A DNA stretch of 64,000 nt, from NCBI GenBank assembly GCA_035689185.1, contig DASSLY010000051.1, positions 16,974 through 80,973 of the forward strand. Reading direction: 5' to 3'. Positions 17,560-25,349 of this stretch are shown one piece after another. Source of the DNA: DASSLY01 sp035689185 (GTDB lineage: Bacteria; Actinomycetota; Actinomycetes; Actinomycetales; Dermatophilaceae). How positions within the stretch are numbered: the stretch's first letter is position 1; each line of letters opens with the position of its first letter. The notes below the pieces were generated by a model, which ran no database searches, had not been told where the DNA came from, and was given only the letters and a program-made list of their open reading frames with translations. The translations under genes were made by a program, and so were the position numbers.

Positions 17560-18717
17560 TCAGGCGGCGATGACCGCCCAGGCCACGATGGCGCTGTTCA
17601 CACTGGTCCAGTAGCCGAACTGCTCGTAGTACCAGCTGGCCCAGTGCGCCTGCATGTCGATCGGCTCGGTCGGCAGGTCCCCGTTGACCGCCGGGTTGGA
17701 CAGGTTGCGCACCACCAGCCAGGGCACGGCAGCCTCGCCCGCGTGGCTGGCCATCTGCTCGGCCACCAGGCCGAAGACCGCGTCGCCCATCTCCACCCCG
17801 CACCCGACGCGGTCCAGGCCGTTGTCGGAGGTGCCGAAGATGAACGCGTCCGTGGACAGGATCGGGTGGTACTCCGGCAGGTCCTGCCCGTCCACGTGGA
17901 TGCTCGGCCGGTTGTGCGGGCCGGCCAGCAGCGGCCCCTCGGCCCCGTAGGCCTTGGTCGGCGGGCCGAAGTCCGGCTCCCGCACGTTGCCTGCCAGCGC
18001 GCGCATCAAGGTGGTCGCCGTCGCCAGCCGTGCCGTCGGTATCTCGGCGCTGCTGCGGTATGCCGTGTCGGCGAACGGTTCCTTGGCGAACTCCTGCTCC
18101 AGCACGAACTTGGCCCCGCGGGTGACCACGACGTCACCCAGGCCGTGCGCGGCATACACCGCGCCCGAGGTGCCGACGGTGAGCACCAGCCGGGGGCGGA
18201 CCTGGCCCAGGATGTCCCGGGTCATCGCCGCCACCGGCAGGGTGGCGCGACCCGCGCCGGTGCGGACCCCGTCCTGGTTGAGGTGCAGCTCGGACTTGAA
18301 GCACAGCACCGAGGTGTCGCCGACCCGGGTCGGGTAGTACGAGCCGAGCCGGCGGGCGACCCGCGCCGGCGCGCCGGGGCGGATCTGGGGGAGAAGCTGC
18401 TCGAAGCCGCGGTCGTAGCGGTACCACCTGGTGCGTGGGGACACCCCGGGGGTGAGGACGTCGGCCAGGGCGAGCACCTCCGCAGCGGTCCAGGTGACGA
18501 CCAGGACGTCAGCGCGGGGCAGCGGGTCGCCCGGGTCGGGCTCCTCGGGGAGCTCGGCCGGCCGGGGTTCGTCCCCGGCCGGCCAGGAGATCGGCAGCAT
18601 CCGGCGCGCGGTGGCCGCCCGGCTTCCATGCAGCCGCGGGCCGAGGTCCTCCGGGGTGAGGCCGAAGTCGATCCGCCGCCGGGACGGGTCGGCCCCGGGC
18701 GTATCACGGTCAGGCAT
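17560..18717 (-). CDS. Nucleoside phosphorylase-fold protein, candidate conflict-system partner
   Basis: 385 residues. The core matches the PNP/UDP phosphorylase superfamily: ADVLVVTWTAAEVLALADVLTPG (~60), VLTVGTSGAVYAAHGLGDVVVTRGAKFVLE (~180, phosphate/ribose loop), and CGVEMGDAVFGLVAEQ followed by VPWLVVRNLSNPAVNG (~315-350). In classical enzymes the last motif reads SD; here it is SN, so substrate or catalysis may differ. The N-terminal ~55 residues are Arg/Pro-rich. ATG at 18717 follows GAAGGAG. It is divergent from a caspase-CHAT-amidohydrolase operon with 98 bp between starts. PNP-fold domains occur as effector or sensor domains in conflict systems, so a functional link is plausible but inferred. 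It could also be a nucleosidase of salvage metabolism. Confidence 0.75.
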   Translation of the reverse strand: MPDRDTPGADPSRRRIDFGLTPEDLGPRLHGSRAATARRMLPISWPAGDEPRPAELPEEPDPGDPLPRADVLVVTWTAAEVLALADVLTPGVSPRTRWYRYDRGFEQLLPQIRPGAPARVARRLGSYYPTRVGDTSVLCFKSELHLNQDGVRTGAGRATLPVAAMTRDILGQVRPRLVLTVGTSGAVYAAHGLGDVVVTRGAKFVLEQEFAKEPFADTAYRSSAEIPTARLATATTLMRALAGNVREPDFGPPTKAYGAEGPLLAGPHNRPSIHVDGQDLPEYHPILSTDAFIFGTSDNGLDRVGCGVEMGDAVFGLVAEQMASHAGEAAVPWLVVRNLSNPAVNGDLPTEPIDMQAHWASWYYEQFGYWTSVNSAIVAWAVIAA

Positions 18718-18815
18718 CCGGGACTCCTTCGGCTGTCGGCTTGCAGCGGTGTGCACCATGATGACCCTGTTCGCCCGAGGTGCCAGCGGATGCCGGACTG
18801 GAGTGGAGGCAGCAG

Positions 18816-19613
18816 ATGACTAAGCGCGCGCTGTGCGTCGGGGTGAACGACTACCCGCTGGCCGACATGGACCTCAAAGGGTGCGTCAACGACGCCAACG
18901 ACTGGGCGTCCGCACTGGTGGACCACTACGACTTCACCCGCAGCGACGTCACCATGCTGCTGGACAGGCAGGCCACCAAGGCCACCGTGCTGCGCGAGCT
19001 CGGCAACCTGCTGGCCGGAGCCAAGCGCGGCGACGTCCTGGTGTTTACCAACTCCTCGCACGGCACGTATGTCGCCGACTCCAGCGGCGACGAGGCCGGC
19101 TACGACGAGGCGATGTGTCCCTATGACGCCAAGGACAACCTGCTCATCGACGACGACCTGCGGACCCTCTTCGCGGACCTGCCCGCCGGGGTGCGGCTGG
19201 TTGTGGTGTCCGACTCCTGCTTCTCCGGGACGGTGACCCGGGAGCCAGGGCTGCCGACGCCGGACGACCGCCGCCGGCGGTTCCTGCAGCCGGACGCGAT
19301 CGGCCTGCGGACGCTGGACAACCCGCACAAGCCGACGCACAGCCGCACCGAGCTCTACCCGGAGTCGTCGATGACCGGGCTGCTGCTGTCCGGCTGCTCC
19401 GACCGGCAGTATTCCTACGACGCCAAGATCAACGGCCGCTACAACGGCGCGATGACCGCGTCCGCGCTCTCGGTGCTGCAGCAGGGCGGCTGGGAGATGA
19501 CCTACTCGGCGCTGCACCGGCAGCTCGTCGATGCCGTCAGCGCCGCCGGCTACGAACAGACCCCGCAGCTGGAGGGGCGCTCCGGGCACAAGCGACGGCA
19601 CGTGTTCCGCTGA
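18816..19613 (+). CDS. Caspase-family (C14) cysteine protease
   Basis: 265 residues, essentially one p20-like caspase domain. It opens with RALCVGVNDYPLADMDLKGCVNDANDW, the usual first strand and the nnDA segment. The catalytic His is in FTNSSHGTYV (His82) and the catalytic Cys in VVSDSCFSGT (Cys135). Then come an insertion with basic residues, LLLSGCSDRQYSYD, and a C-terminal GAMTASALSVLQQ helix. No signal peptide, transmembrane segment or attached recognition domain. ATG at 18816 follows GTGGAGG. The stop is 3 nt before the CHAT protease gene. Bacterial caspases of this size cleave after basic or acidic residues and often act as effectors or partners in immunity or cell death; target unknown. 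Confidence 0.9.
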   Translation: MTKRALCVGVNDYPLADMDLKGCVNDANDWASALVDHYDFTRSDVTMLLDRQATKATVLRELGNLLAGAKRGDVLVFTNSSHGTYVADSSGDEAGYDEAMCPYDAKDNLLIDDDLRTLFADLPAGVRLVVVSDSCFSGTVTREPGLPTPDDRRRRFLQPDAIGLRTLDNPHKPTHSRTELYPESSMTGLLLSGCSDRQYSYDAKINGRYNGAMTASALSVLQQGGWEMTYSALHRQLVDAVSAAGYEQTPQLEGRSGHKRRHVFR

Positions 19614-19616
19614 GCC

Positions 19617-20786
19617 GTGTTCGCTGAGTACAGCGGCCGGCCCGGAGGCGGCGGGAAACCGTTGCCGCGGGTGGCGCTGCTGCGGCTCGAACCGGTCCGT
19701 GGCGCCGTCGTGCCGGCCCCGGCGGTGCCGGAACCGGTCGAGCTGCGGGTCAGCATCCGGGAGGAGGGTGCGCCGCTGGCCTGGTCACGAACGGTGTCCT
19801 TGCCGGCGTCCCGGGCGGAGCGCATGCTGCAGCTGGCTGACCAGTTGCAGCGGTGGGCTCGCGGTGACGGCCTCACCGCCGGGGCTGCGGCCTCGTTGAG
19901 CAGGCAACTTGGCCGAGACCTCTTTCGGTCCTTCCTCGGAACGGTCGGCGCCCACACGCTGGACGCGATGGCGCCGACGGCGCTGCTCATCCAGGTGGAC
20001 GAGACCCTGGTGAACCTGCCGTGGGAACTGCTCTGGCGGCCGTCCGGGCCGATGTCGCTGCAGATCCCGGTGGGACGGGTGGTGACGTCGAGCAGCGCCC
20101 CCCTCGCCCGGCGTGACCCGGTGTCCGAGGACCCGACCCTGCGCATCCTCGCCGTGGCCAACCCCACCCAGAACCTGCCCGCCACGGAGGCCGAGATCGA
20201 GGCGATCCGGGGGCTGGCGGGCAGCTACGGCAGCGTCACCGTGACCGTGACGGTGTTGGAGCGAGACGGGGCCACCGTGGAGGCATTCCGCAGCGCGGTC
20301 GAGGGCCAGGACTTCGACCTGCTGCATTTCGCCGGGCACGCCAGCTTCGACAGCGGCGACCCGCGCGCCTCGGCGCTGCTTCTCGCCGACGGCCGACTGC
20401 GGGCGGACCAGGTGGCGCGACTGCCGTGGTCTGCGCCGCCGTATGTCGTGTTCAACAGCGCCTGTGAGTCGGCCCGGGCGGTCGCCGGGGACCGGCTGTT
20501 CACCCGCCGGGGCCGGGTCAACGGCCTTGCCGCGGCGTTCTTGTCCGCCGGCGTGGAGGCCTATCTAGGGCACTACTGGCCGGTGGGTGACAGCTCGGCC
20601 CGACGGTTCGCCGAGATGTTCTACACGACTCTGTTCAGCGAGCGCAGCATCGGCGCGGCGGTCTTCGCGGCACGGAGGCAGGGGGCGCCGGACTACTTCG
20701 ACGGCAGCGACCTCACCGCCCTCGGCGCGGTCTACTTCGGCGACCCAGGTGGCGCCCGGGTCGATGTCACCGCCATGGCCAGCTGA
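19617..20786 (+). CDS. CHAT-domain protease
   Basis: 389 residues. The N-terminal ~170 residues contain a region ending in LLIQVDETLVNLPWELLW, typical of the segment before CHAT catalytic cores. The core shows DFDLLHFAGHASFD (catalytic His about 241) and YVVFNSACESA (catalytic Cys about 283), then AAAFLSAGVEAYLGHYWPVGDSSA and LGAVYFGDP. The CHAT fold is a caspase relative. No TPR repeats are visible, unlike many CHAT proteins. The GTG at 19617 has no clear ribosome binding site and lies 3 nt after the caspase stop, so translation is probably coupled. Two caspase-clan proteases side by side suggest that one activates the other or both report on a common trigger; that is inference. Confidence 0.85.
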   Translation: MFAEYSGRPGGGGKPLPRVALLRLEPVRGAVVPAPAVPEPVELRVSIREEGAPLAWSRTVSLPASRAERMLQLADQLQRWARGDGLTAGAAASLSRQLGRDLFRSFLGTVGAHTLDAMAPTALLIQVDETLVNLPWELLWRPSGPMSLQIPVGRVVTSSSAPLARRDPVSEDPTLRILAVANPTQNLPATEAEIEAIRGLAGSYGSVTVTVTVLERDGATVEAFRSAVEGQDFDLLHFAGHASFDSGDPRASALLLADGRLRADQVARLPWSAPPYVVFNSACESARAVAGDRLFTRRGRVNGLAAAFLSAGVEAYLGHYWPVGDSSARRFAEMFYTTLFSERSIGAAVFAARRQGAPDYFDGSDLTALGAVYFGDPGGARVDVTAMAS

Positions 20787-20799
20787 GAGGAAGCCTGCG

Positions 20800-22329
20800 A
20801 TGTCGTTGGTGCTGCGTGGAACCGTGGTGTCGTTCGACGGCGACCCCATCAACGATGGTGCCGTCTATGTGCATGACGGGATCATCGAGTCCGTCCAGCG
20901 TCGATCCGCTGCTGCCCCAACGGGCTTCGCGGATGCTCCGGTCGTCGACACAGGTGGCGTGATCTATCCCGGCCTCATCGACCTGCACAACCACCTGGCC
21001 TACAACACGCTGCCGCTGTGGACGGCGCCACGGTCGGCTCCATACCAGACCCGCTACCAGTGGCCGGGCGCGGCGACCTACGGGCGAGACATCTCCAACC
21101 CGGCCCAGGCGCTCGGGATCGCCGCGGCAGCGGCCACGCTGCGCTACGCCGAGGTGCGGGCCGCGGTCGGCGGGGTGACCGCGATCCAGGGCTCGCCCCC
21201 GCTGACCCGGGCGTTCCCCGGCTGGATGGTCCGTAACGTGGAGAAGGAGGAGTTCCCTTCCCGCCCGGGACAGCTCATGTATCAAGCGGTCATCAAGCCG
21301 GAGCCCGACAAGCTGGCCACGTATGCCGCTCGGCTGGCCGACCGGCGCTCGTTCGTGTACCACCTGGCCGAGGGCGTGGCTGCGTCACTGCTGTCGGAGT
21401 TCGACGAGCTGGACCGCGCGGGCTGCCTCCAGCCCGGGCTGATCGGGGTGCACAGCACGGCGCTGGGCGCGACGCAGTACGAACGGTGGGGGCAGTCGCC
21501 CGGCACCGTCGTGTGGTCCCCGTTCTCGAACATCTGGCTCTACGGCGACACGACCGACGTCCTCGAGGCACGACGGCACGGGCTGCTGGTGACCCTCGGG
21601 TCGGACTGGGGACCGTCCGGGACGCGAAACCTTCTGGGAGAGCTCAAGGTTGCGCAGCTGTGGAACCAGGAGGCGCTTGGTGGCGCGCTCAGCGACGCCG
21701 ATCTCGCCGCCATGGTCACAGTCAACCCGGGCCAGGCGCTGCGCCGCTGCTGGGACCTCGACGTGGGAGTGCTGCGTCCCGGCGCGCTCGCGGACATGGT
21801 GGTGCTGCACCGCCGTCACGACGAGGTGCACCGGAACCTGGTGTCCGCGCTGGAGCGCGACGTCCGGCTCGTCGTCGTCGGCGGTCGCCCGGTGTACGGC
21901 CAGACCTCGCTGATGCGCCGGGCCGGCGCCGCCGACCTCGAGCCGATCGTGGTGTCAGGGCAGCGGCGCTCGATCGTGATGCGGCTTCCGGACGATCTCG
22001 TGCCGCACGACCCTGTGCTCGCGGCCGAGGCGACGCAGTCATGGGCCGCGGGCCTCGCCGTGCTCCAGGCCGTCGTCGACGACCCGGCGGCAGCGGTCCG
22101 CCGCGCGCGGGAGCGTCGCGCGGTGCCGGGCGCCGAGCCGCTGGAGTTCGAGCCGGACATGCCCGCCGCGGAAGGGGACGGCGCGCGGGCCCTGGACGAT
22201 GACGAGCTGGACGAGCTGGTGATGCCGCCCCTGCAGCCGCTCGCGCACGACGACGCCTGGTTCGACGTGGTGGAGGCCGGCCACCCGCACGCCGCGGTCC
22301 TGCGGGGCTTGCGCGCCCTGTTTGGCTGA
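20800..22329 (+). CDS. Metal-dependent amidohydrolase in the caspase-CHAT operon
   Basis: 509 residues. Amidohydrolase superfamily: a short N-terminal beta domain (MSLVLRGTVVSFDGDPINDGAVYVHDGIIESV), the metal motif LIDLHNHLAYN (His63/His65), later His ligands in VYHLAEG and GVHSTALGATQYERW, and the catalytic Asp in TLGSDWGPSGTRNLLGELK. The fold closes with VNPGQALRRCWDLDVGVLRPGALADMVVL. The last ~120 residues are acidic and unlike standard members. ATG at 20800, GAGAGGAAG upstream, 13 nt after the CHAT stop, so it is very likely in the same transcript. Substrate unknown; such enzymes deaminate or hydrolyse cyclic amides, which could include nucleobases. Confidence 0.85.
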   Translation: MSLVLRGTVVSFDGDPINDGAVYVHDGIIESVQRRSAAAPTGFADAPVVDTGGVIYPGLIDLHNHLAYNTLPLWTAPRSAPYQTRYQWPGAATYGRDISNPAQALGIAAAAATLRYAEVRAAVGGVTAIQGSPPLTRAFPGWMVRNVEKEEFPSRPGQLMYQAVIKPEPDKLATYAARLADRRSFVYHLAEGVAASLLSEFDELDRAGCLQPGLIGVHSTALGATQYERWGQSPGTVVWSPFSNIWLYGDTTDVLEARRHGLLVTLGSDWGPSGTRNLLGELKVAQLWNQEALGGALSDADLAAMVTVNPGQALRRCWDLDVGVLRPGALADMVVLHRRHDEVHRNLVSALERDVRLVVVGGRPVYGQTSLMRRAGAADLEPIVVSGQRRSIVMRLPDDLVPHDPVLAAEATQSWAAGLAVLQAVVDDPAAAVRRARERRAVPGAEPLEFEPDMPAAEGDGARALDDDELDELVMPPLQPLAHDDAWFDVVEAGHPHAAVLRGLRALFG

Positions 22330-22334
22330 CGGGC

Positions 22335-22895
22335 TCAGCGCAGCGGGACGAACCGGTAGTGGCCGTGGGTGGTGACCGTCGGCGGACCGTCGCCAGCGCG
22401 GCATACGCGCAGCATCCGTCCCGCCACCGGCGCGACGAGCAGCCCGCCGAGGGCCAGCTGCTCCACCAGCGCGGTGGGCAGCTCGGGCGCCTCGGCGGAG
22501 ACCAGGATCCGGTCGTAGGGCGCCTGGTCCGGCCAGCCCAGCACGCCCGGCTGGGCCACTTCGATGCGGGCCCACTGCTGCCCGGTCCTGTCCAGGTTCG
22601 CGGCGCCCCAGGTGGCCAGGTCCGCGAGCAGCTCGACGCCGACGACGGAACCGCTCGGGCCGGTGAGGTAGGCGAGCAGCGCCGTGGTCCAGCCGGACCC
22701 CGCTCCGACGTCGAGGATGTGGTCACCCTCGCGAACCTCCAGCAACCGCAGCATGTTCCGCACCGTGGTGGGCTGAGAGTTGGTCTGGCCGTGCCCGATG
22801 GGCAGCGGCTGGTCGCGCTCCGCGCTCGCCTGGGTGGGCCCGGTCAGGAAACCGCGCCGGTCGATGGCCTGCATGGCGTGGACGACGAGGTCCAT
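22335..22895 (-). CDS. pcm: Protein-L-isoaspartate O-methyltransferase family protein
   Basis: 186 residues. It shows the PIMT substrate loop LPIGHGQTNSQPTTV (usual form IGxGQTISQP) and the SAM-binding stretch ILDVGAGSGWTTALLAYL, followed by SVVGVELLADLATWGAANL and APYDRILVSAEAPELPTALVEQLALGGLLVAPV. It methylates damaged isoaspartyl residues to allow repair. Shorter than E. coli Pcm (208) because the N-terminus is trimmed. ATG at 22895, with CATACT 6 nt upstream on the same strand. The stop is 5 nt from the convergent amidohydrolase stop. A divergent neighbour starts only 27 bp away. Confidence 0.85.
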   Translation of the reverse strand: MDLVVHAMQAIDRRGFLTGPTQASAERDQPLPIGHGQTNSQPTTVRNMLRLLEVREGDHILDVGAGSGWTTALLAYLTGPSGSVVGVELLADLATWGAANLDRTGQQWARIEVAQPGVLGWPDQAPYDRILVSAEAPELPTALVEQLALGGLLVAPVAGRMLRVCRAGDGPPTVTTHGHYRFVPLR

Positions 22896-22901
22896 CCGAC
22901 C

Positions 22902-22915
22902 AGTATGGGTAGCGT
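22902..22915. promoter_or_regulatory. Back-to-back divergent -10 boxes
   Basis: CATACT on the minus strand (22907-22902) is 6 nt before the pcm ATG. TAGCGT on the plus strand (22910-22915) is 7 nt before the ATG at 22923. The two boxes are 2 bp apart, so the promoters must share their upstream DNA. Confidence 0.5.
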
Positions 22916-22922
22916 CGGGGCC

Positions 22923-23930
22923 ATGGGCGAGTACGTGCAGGACAGCTTCGAGCGGGACACCAACTACATCACCACCCGGATCACCGCGGACTCTCGCGAC
23001 GGCTACCCGGTCGAGCCCGGGCGGTACCGGCTCGTCGCGGCTCGCGCCTGCCCCTGGGCCAACCGCGCCGTCATTGTGCGACGGCTGCTCGGGCTGGAGG
23101 CCGTCATCTCCCTGGGCCTTTGCGGGCCCACGCACGACCCGGACAGCTGGACCTTCGACCTGGACCCGGGCGGCCTGGACCCGGTGCTCGGAATACCCCG
23201 GCTGAAGGACGCCTACGAGCGGCGCTTCCCCGGGTACTCGAAGGGGATCACGGTGCCTGCCATCGTGGACGTGCCCAGCGGCAAAGTGGTCACCAACGAC
23301 TTCGCCCAACTGACCGTCGACCTGTCGCTGGAGTGGACCGCCCACCACCGTGACGGCGCGCCGCAGCTCTATCCCGAGCCGCTGCGGCCGGAGATCGAGG
23401 AGGTCAACGCGGTGGTGTACCGGGACGTGAACAACGGCGTCTACCGGGCCGGGTTCGCGGGCAGCCAGCGTTCCTACGAGCGGGCGTACACAGCCTTGTT
23501 CGACCGGCTGGACTGGCTCAGCGACCGGCTGGAAGGCCAGCGGTACCTGGTGGGGGACACCATCACCGAGGCCGACGTCCGGCTGTTCACCACGCTGGCC
23601 CGCTTCGACCCGGTGTACCACGGCCACTTCAAGTGCAACCGGGTCAAGCTCGCCGAGATGCCGGTGCTCTGGGCCTACGCGCGGGACCTGTTCCAGACCC
23701 CCGGCTTCGGCGACACCACCGATTTCGTGCAGATCAAGCAGCACTACTACATCGTGCACAAGGACATCAACCCGACCGGAGTGGTGCCCGTCGGGCCGGA
23801 CCTGCGCGGGTGGCTGGCTCCGCACGGCCGCGAGCAGCTGGGCGGGCGGCCCTTCGGCGACGGCACGCCGCCTGGGCCACCTCCGCCGGCAGAGCGGGTG
23901 CCGCGCGGCCACTCGCCACTGGCTGGCTGA
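22923..23930 (+). CDS. Xi-class glutathione transferase-like reductase (glutathionyl-hydroquinone reductase family)
   Basis: 335 residues. The thioredoxin-fold N-terminal domain carries ARACPWANRAVIVRRLLGL, with the xi-class catalytic Cys in the CPWA motif. GLCGPTHDPDSWTF, YSKGITVPAIVD and TNDFAQLTVDL follow. The helical domain has VNNGVYRAGFAGSQRSYERAY, GDTITEADVRLFTTLARFDPVYHGHFKCN and a C-terminal HYYIVHKDINPTGVVPVGP, all diagnostic of the family. Known members reduce S-conjugated hydroquinones. Actinomycetes make mycothiol rather than glutathione, so mycothiolated substrates are likely (inference). Leaderless start at 22923. Its stop is followed immediately by a tandem repeat array. Confidence 0.9.
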   Translation: MGEYVQDSFERDTNYITTRITADSRDGYPVEPGRYRLVAARACPWANRAVIVRRLLGLEAVISLGLCGPTHDPDSWTFDLDPGGLDPVLGIPRLKDAYERRFPGYSKGITVPAIVDVPSGKVVTNDFAQLTVDLSLEWTAHHRDGAPQLYPEPLRPEIEEVNAVVYRDVNNGVYRAGFAGSQRSYERAYTALFDRLDWLSDRLEGQRYLVGDTITEADVRLFTTLARFDPVYHGHFKCNRVKLAEMPVLWAYARDLFQTPGFGDTTDFVQIKQHYYIVHKDINPTGVVPVGPDLRGWLAPHGREQLGGRPFGDGTPPGPPPPAERVPRGHSPLAG

Positions 23931-23935
23931 CCCCC

Positions 23936-24130
23936 GGTATGGGCTGCCAGCCACGCGGCGTACCCCTGGTATGCGGTGCCAGCCACGCGGCGTACAGCTG
24001 GTATGCGGTGCCAGCCACGCGGCGTACAGCTGGTATGCGGTGGCCAGCCACGCGGCGTACAGCTGGTGTGCGGGGGCCAGCCACGCGGCGTACAGCTGGT
24101 GTGCGGTGGCCAGCCGAGCGGCATACCCCG
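23936..24130. repeat. Six-copy 32/33-bp tandem repeat
   Basis: Units begin GGTATGCGGT and end GGCGTACAGCT, starting at 23936, 23968, 24000, 24032, 24065 and 24098. The first three are 32 bp, the last three 33 bp, owing to one added G. The inner units are nearly identical and the outer two have diverged. The array fills the space between the convergent stops of the reductase gene and nadA. There are no unique spacers, so it is not CRISPR. Confidence 0.9.
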
Positions 24131-24135
24131 GGCGG

Positions 24136-25314
24136 TTAGTCCTTCGCGGTCTCGCCGGGCAGGGCGAGCATCTGGTCCAGCGCCCGCCGGGCCAGCCGGG
24201 CCACCTCCTCGTCGACGGCGATCCGGTTGACGACACGTCCGGCGACCAAAGATTCCAGCGCCCAGACCAGGTGCGGCAGGTCGATCCTGTTCATCGTCGA
24301 GCAGTAGCAGACGTTCTTCTCCAGGAAGGCGATCCGCTGACGAGGGAACTGCGCCGCCAGTCGCCGCACCAGGTTGAGCTCGGTGCCGACCGCCCACGAG
24401 GTGCCGTCCGGAGCGGCCGCGATGGTCTTGATGATCTTCTCGGTGGAGCCGACCGAGTCGGCCAGCTCGACCACCTCGTGCTTGCACTCCGGGTGAACGA
24501 TCACCTGCACGTCCGGGATCTCCCGGCGCGCGGCCTCGACCGCTTCGACGCTGAACCGGCCGTGCACCGAGCAGTGCCCCCGCCACAGGATCATCTTGGC
24601 CTCGCGCACCTGAGTCGCGGTGAGGCCGCCGTGCGGCTTGTGCGGGTCGAACAGGACGCAGTCCGACAACGACAGCCCCAGCTCGCGGACCGCAGTGTTG
24701 CGGCCCAGGTGCTGGTCGGGCAGGAAGAGCACCTTCCCCCGCTGTTCGAACGCCCACCGCAGGGCAGTCCCGGCGTTGGAGGACGTGCACACCGTGCCGC
24801 CGTGCCGGCCCGTGAACGCCTTGATGGCCGCGGAGGAGTTCATGTAGGTGACGGGCACGGTGTCGTCCGCCACCCCCATGTCGGCGAGGTCGTCCCAGGC
24901 GTCGTCGACTTGGCTGATGGCGGCCATGTCGGCCATCGAACAGCCGGCAGCGAGGTCGGGCAGCACCACCTGCTGCCGGTCGTTGGTGAGGATGTCCGCG
25001 GACTCGGCCATGAAATGGACCCCGCAGAACACGATGTATGGCGCGTTCGGCCGCGCCGCCGCCTCCTTGGCCAGCTTGAACGAGTCGCCGGTGACGTCGG
25101 CGAAGGAGATGACCTCGTCCCGCTGGTAGTGGTGGCCGAGGACGAAGACCCGGTCGCCGAGCGCCGACTTGGCCGCCGTCGCGCGCTCCACCAGGTCCGG
25201 GTCGGAGGGCGCCGGGAGCTCGCCCGGGCACTCCACGCCGCGCTCGGTCGCGAGGTCCTGGCCGCGTCCCAAGACGAGCAACGGAAGCGGGGGTGGGGTG
25301 GCGATAGCAGTCAC
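24136..25314 (-). CDS. nadA: Quinolinate synthase
   Basis: 392 residues. It makes quinolinate from iminoaspartate and dihydroxyacetone phosphate in NAD synthesis, using a [4Fe-4S] cluster. NadA motifs: VFVLGHHYQRDEV, FCGVHFMAESADIL (first cluster Cys), PDLAAGCSMADM, TYMNSSAAIKA, CTSSNA, FLPDQHLGRNTA, WRGHCSVHGRF, VIVHPECKHEV (second Cys), GTELNLVRRL and KNVCYCSTMNRI (third Cys region). GTG start at 25314 with TAGAAT 8 nt upstream. No nadB or nadC is adjacent; the neighbour on the other side of the start is a mycothiol-dependent isomerase family gene. Confident call. Confidence 0.96.
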   Translation of the reverse strand: MTAIATPPPLPLLVLGRGQDLATERGVECPGELPAPSDPDLVERATAAKSALGDRVFVLGHHYQRDEVISFADVTGDSFKLAKEAAARPNAPYIVFCGVHFMAESADILTNDRQQVVLPDLAAGCSMADMAAISQVDDAWDDLADMGVADDTVPVTYMNSSAAIKAFTGRHGGTVCTSSNAGTALRWAFEQRGKVLFLPDQHLGRNTAVRELGLSLSDCVLFDPHKPHGGLTATQVREAKMILWRGHCSVHGRFSVEAVEAARREIPDVQVIVHPECKHEVVELADSVGSTEKIIKTIAAAPDGTSWAVGTELNLVRRLAAQFPRQRIAFLEKNVCYCSTMNRIDLPHLVWALESLVAGRVVNRIAVDEEVARLARRALDQMLALPGETAKD

Positions 25315-25322
25315 AAACCACG

Positions 25323-25342
25323 ATTCTACGAGTGGGTAACGT
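25323..25342. promoter_or_regulatory. Divergent leaderless promoters of nadA and the next gene
   Basis: TAGAAT (minus strand, 25328-25323) lies 8 nt before the nadA GTG. TAACGT (plus strand, 25337-25342) lies 7 nt before the GTG at 25350. Only 35 bp separate the two start codons. Confidence 0.5.
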
Positions 25343-25349
25343 GCGCCGG

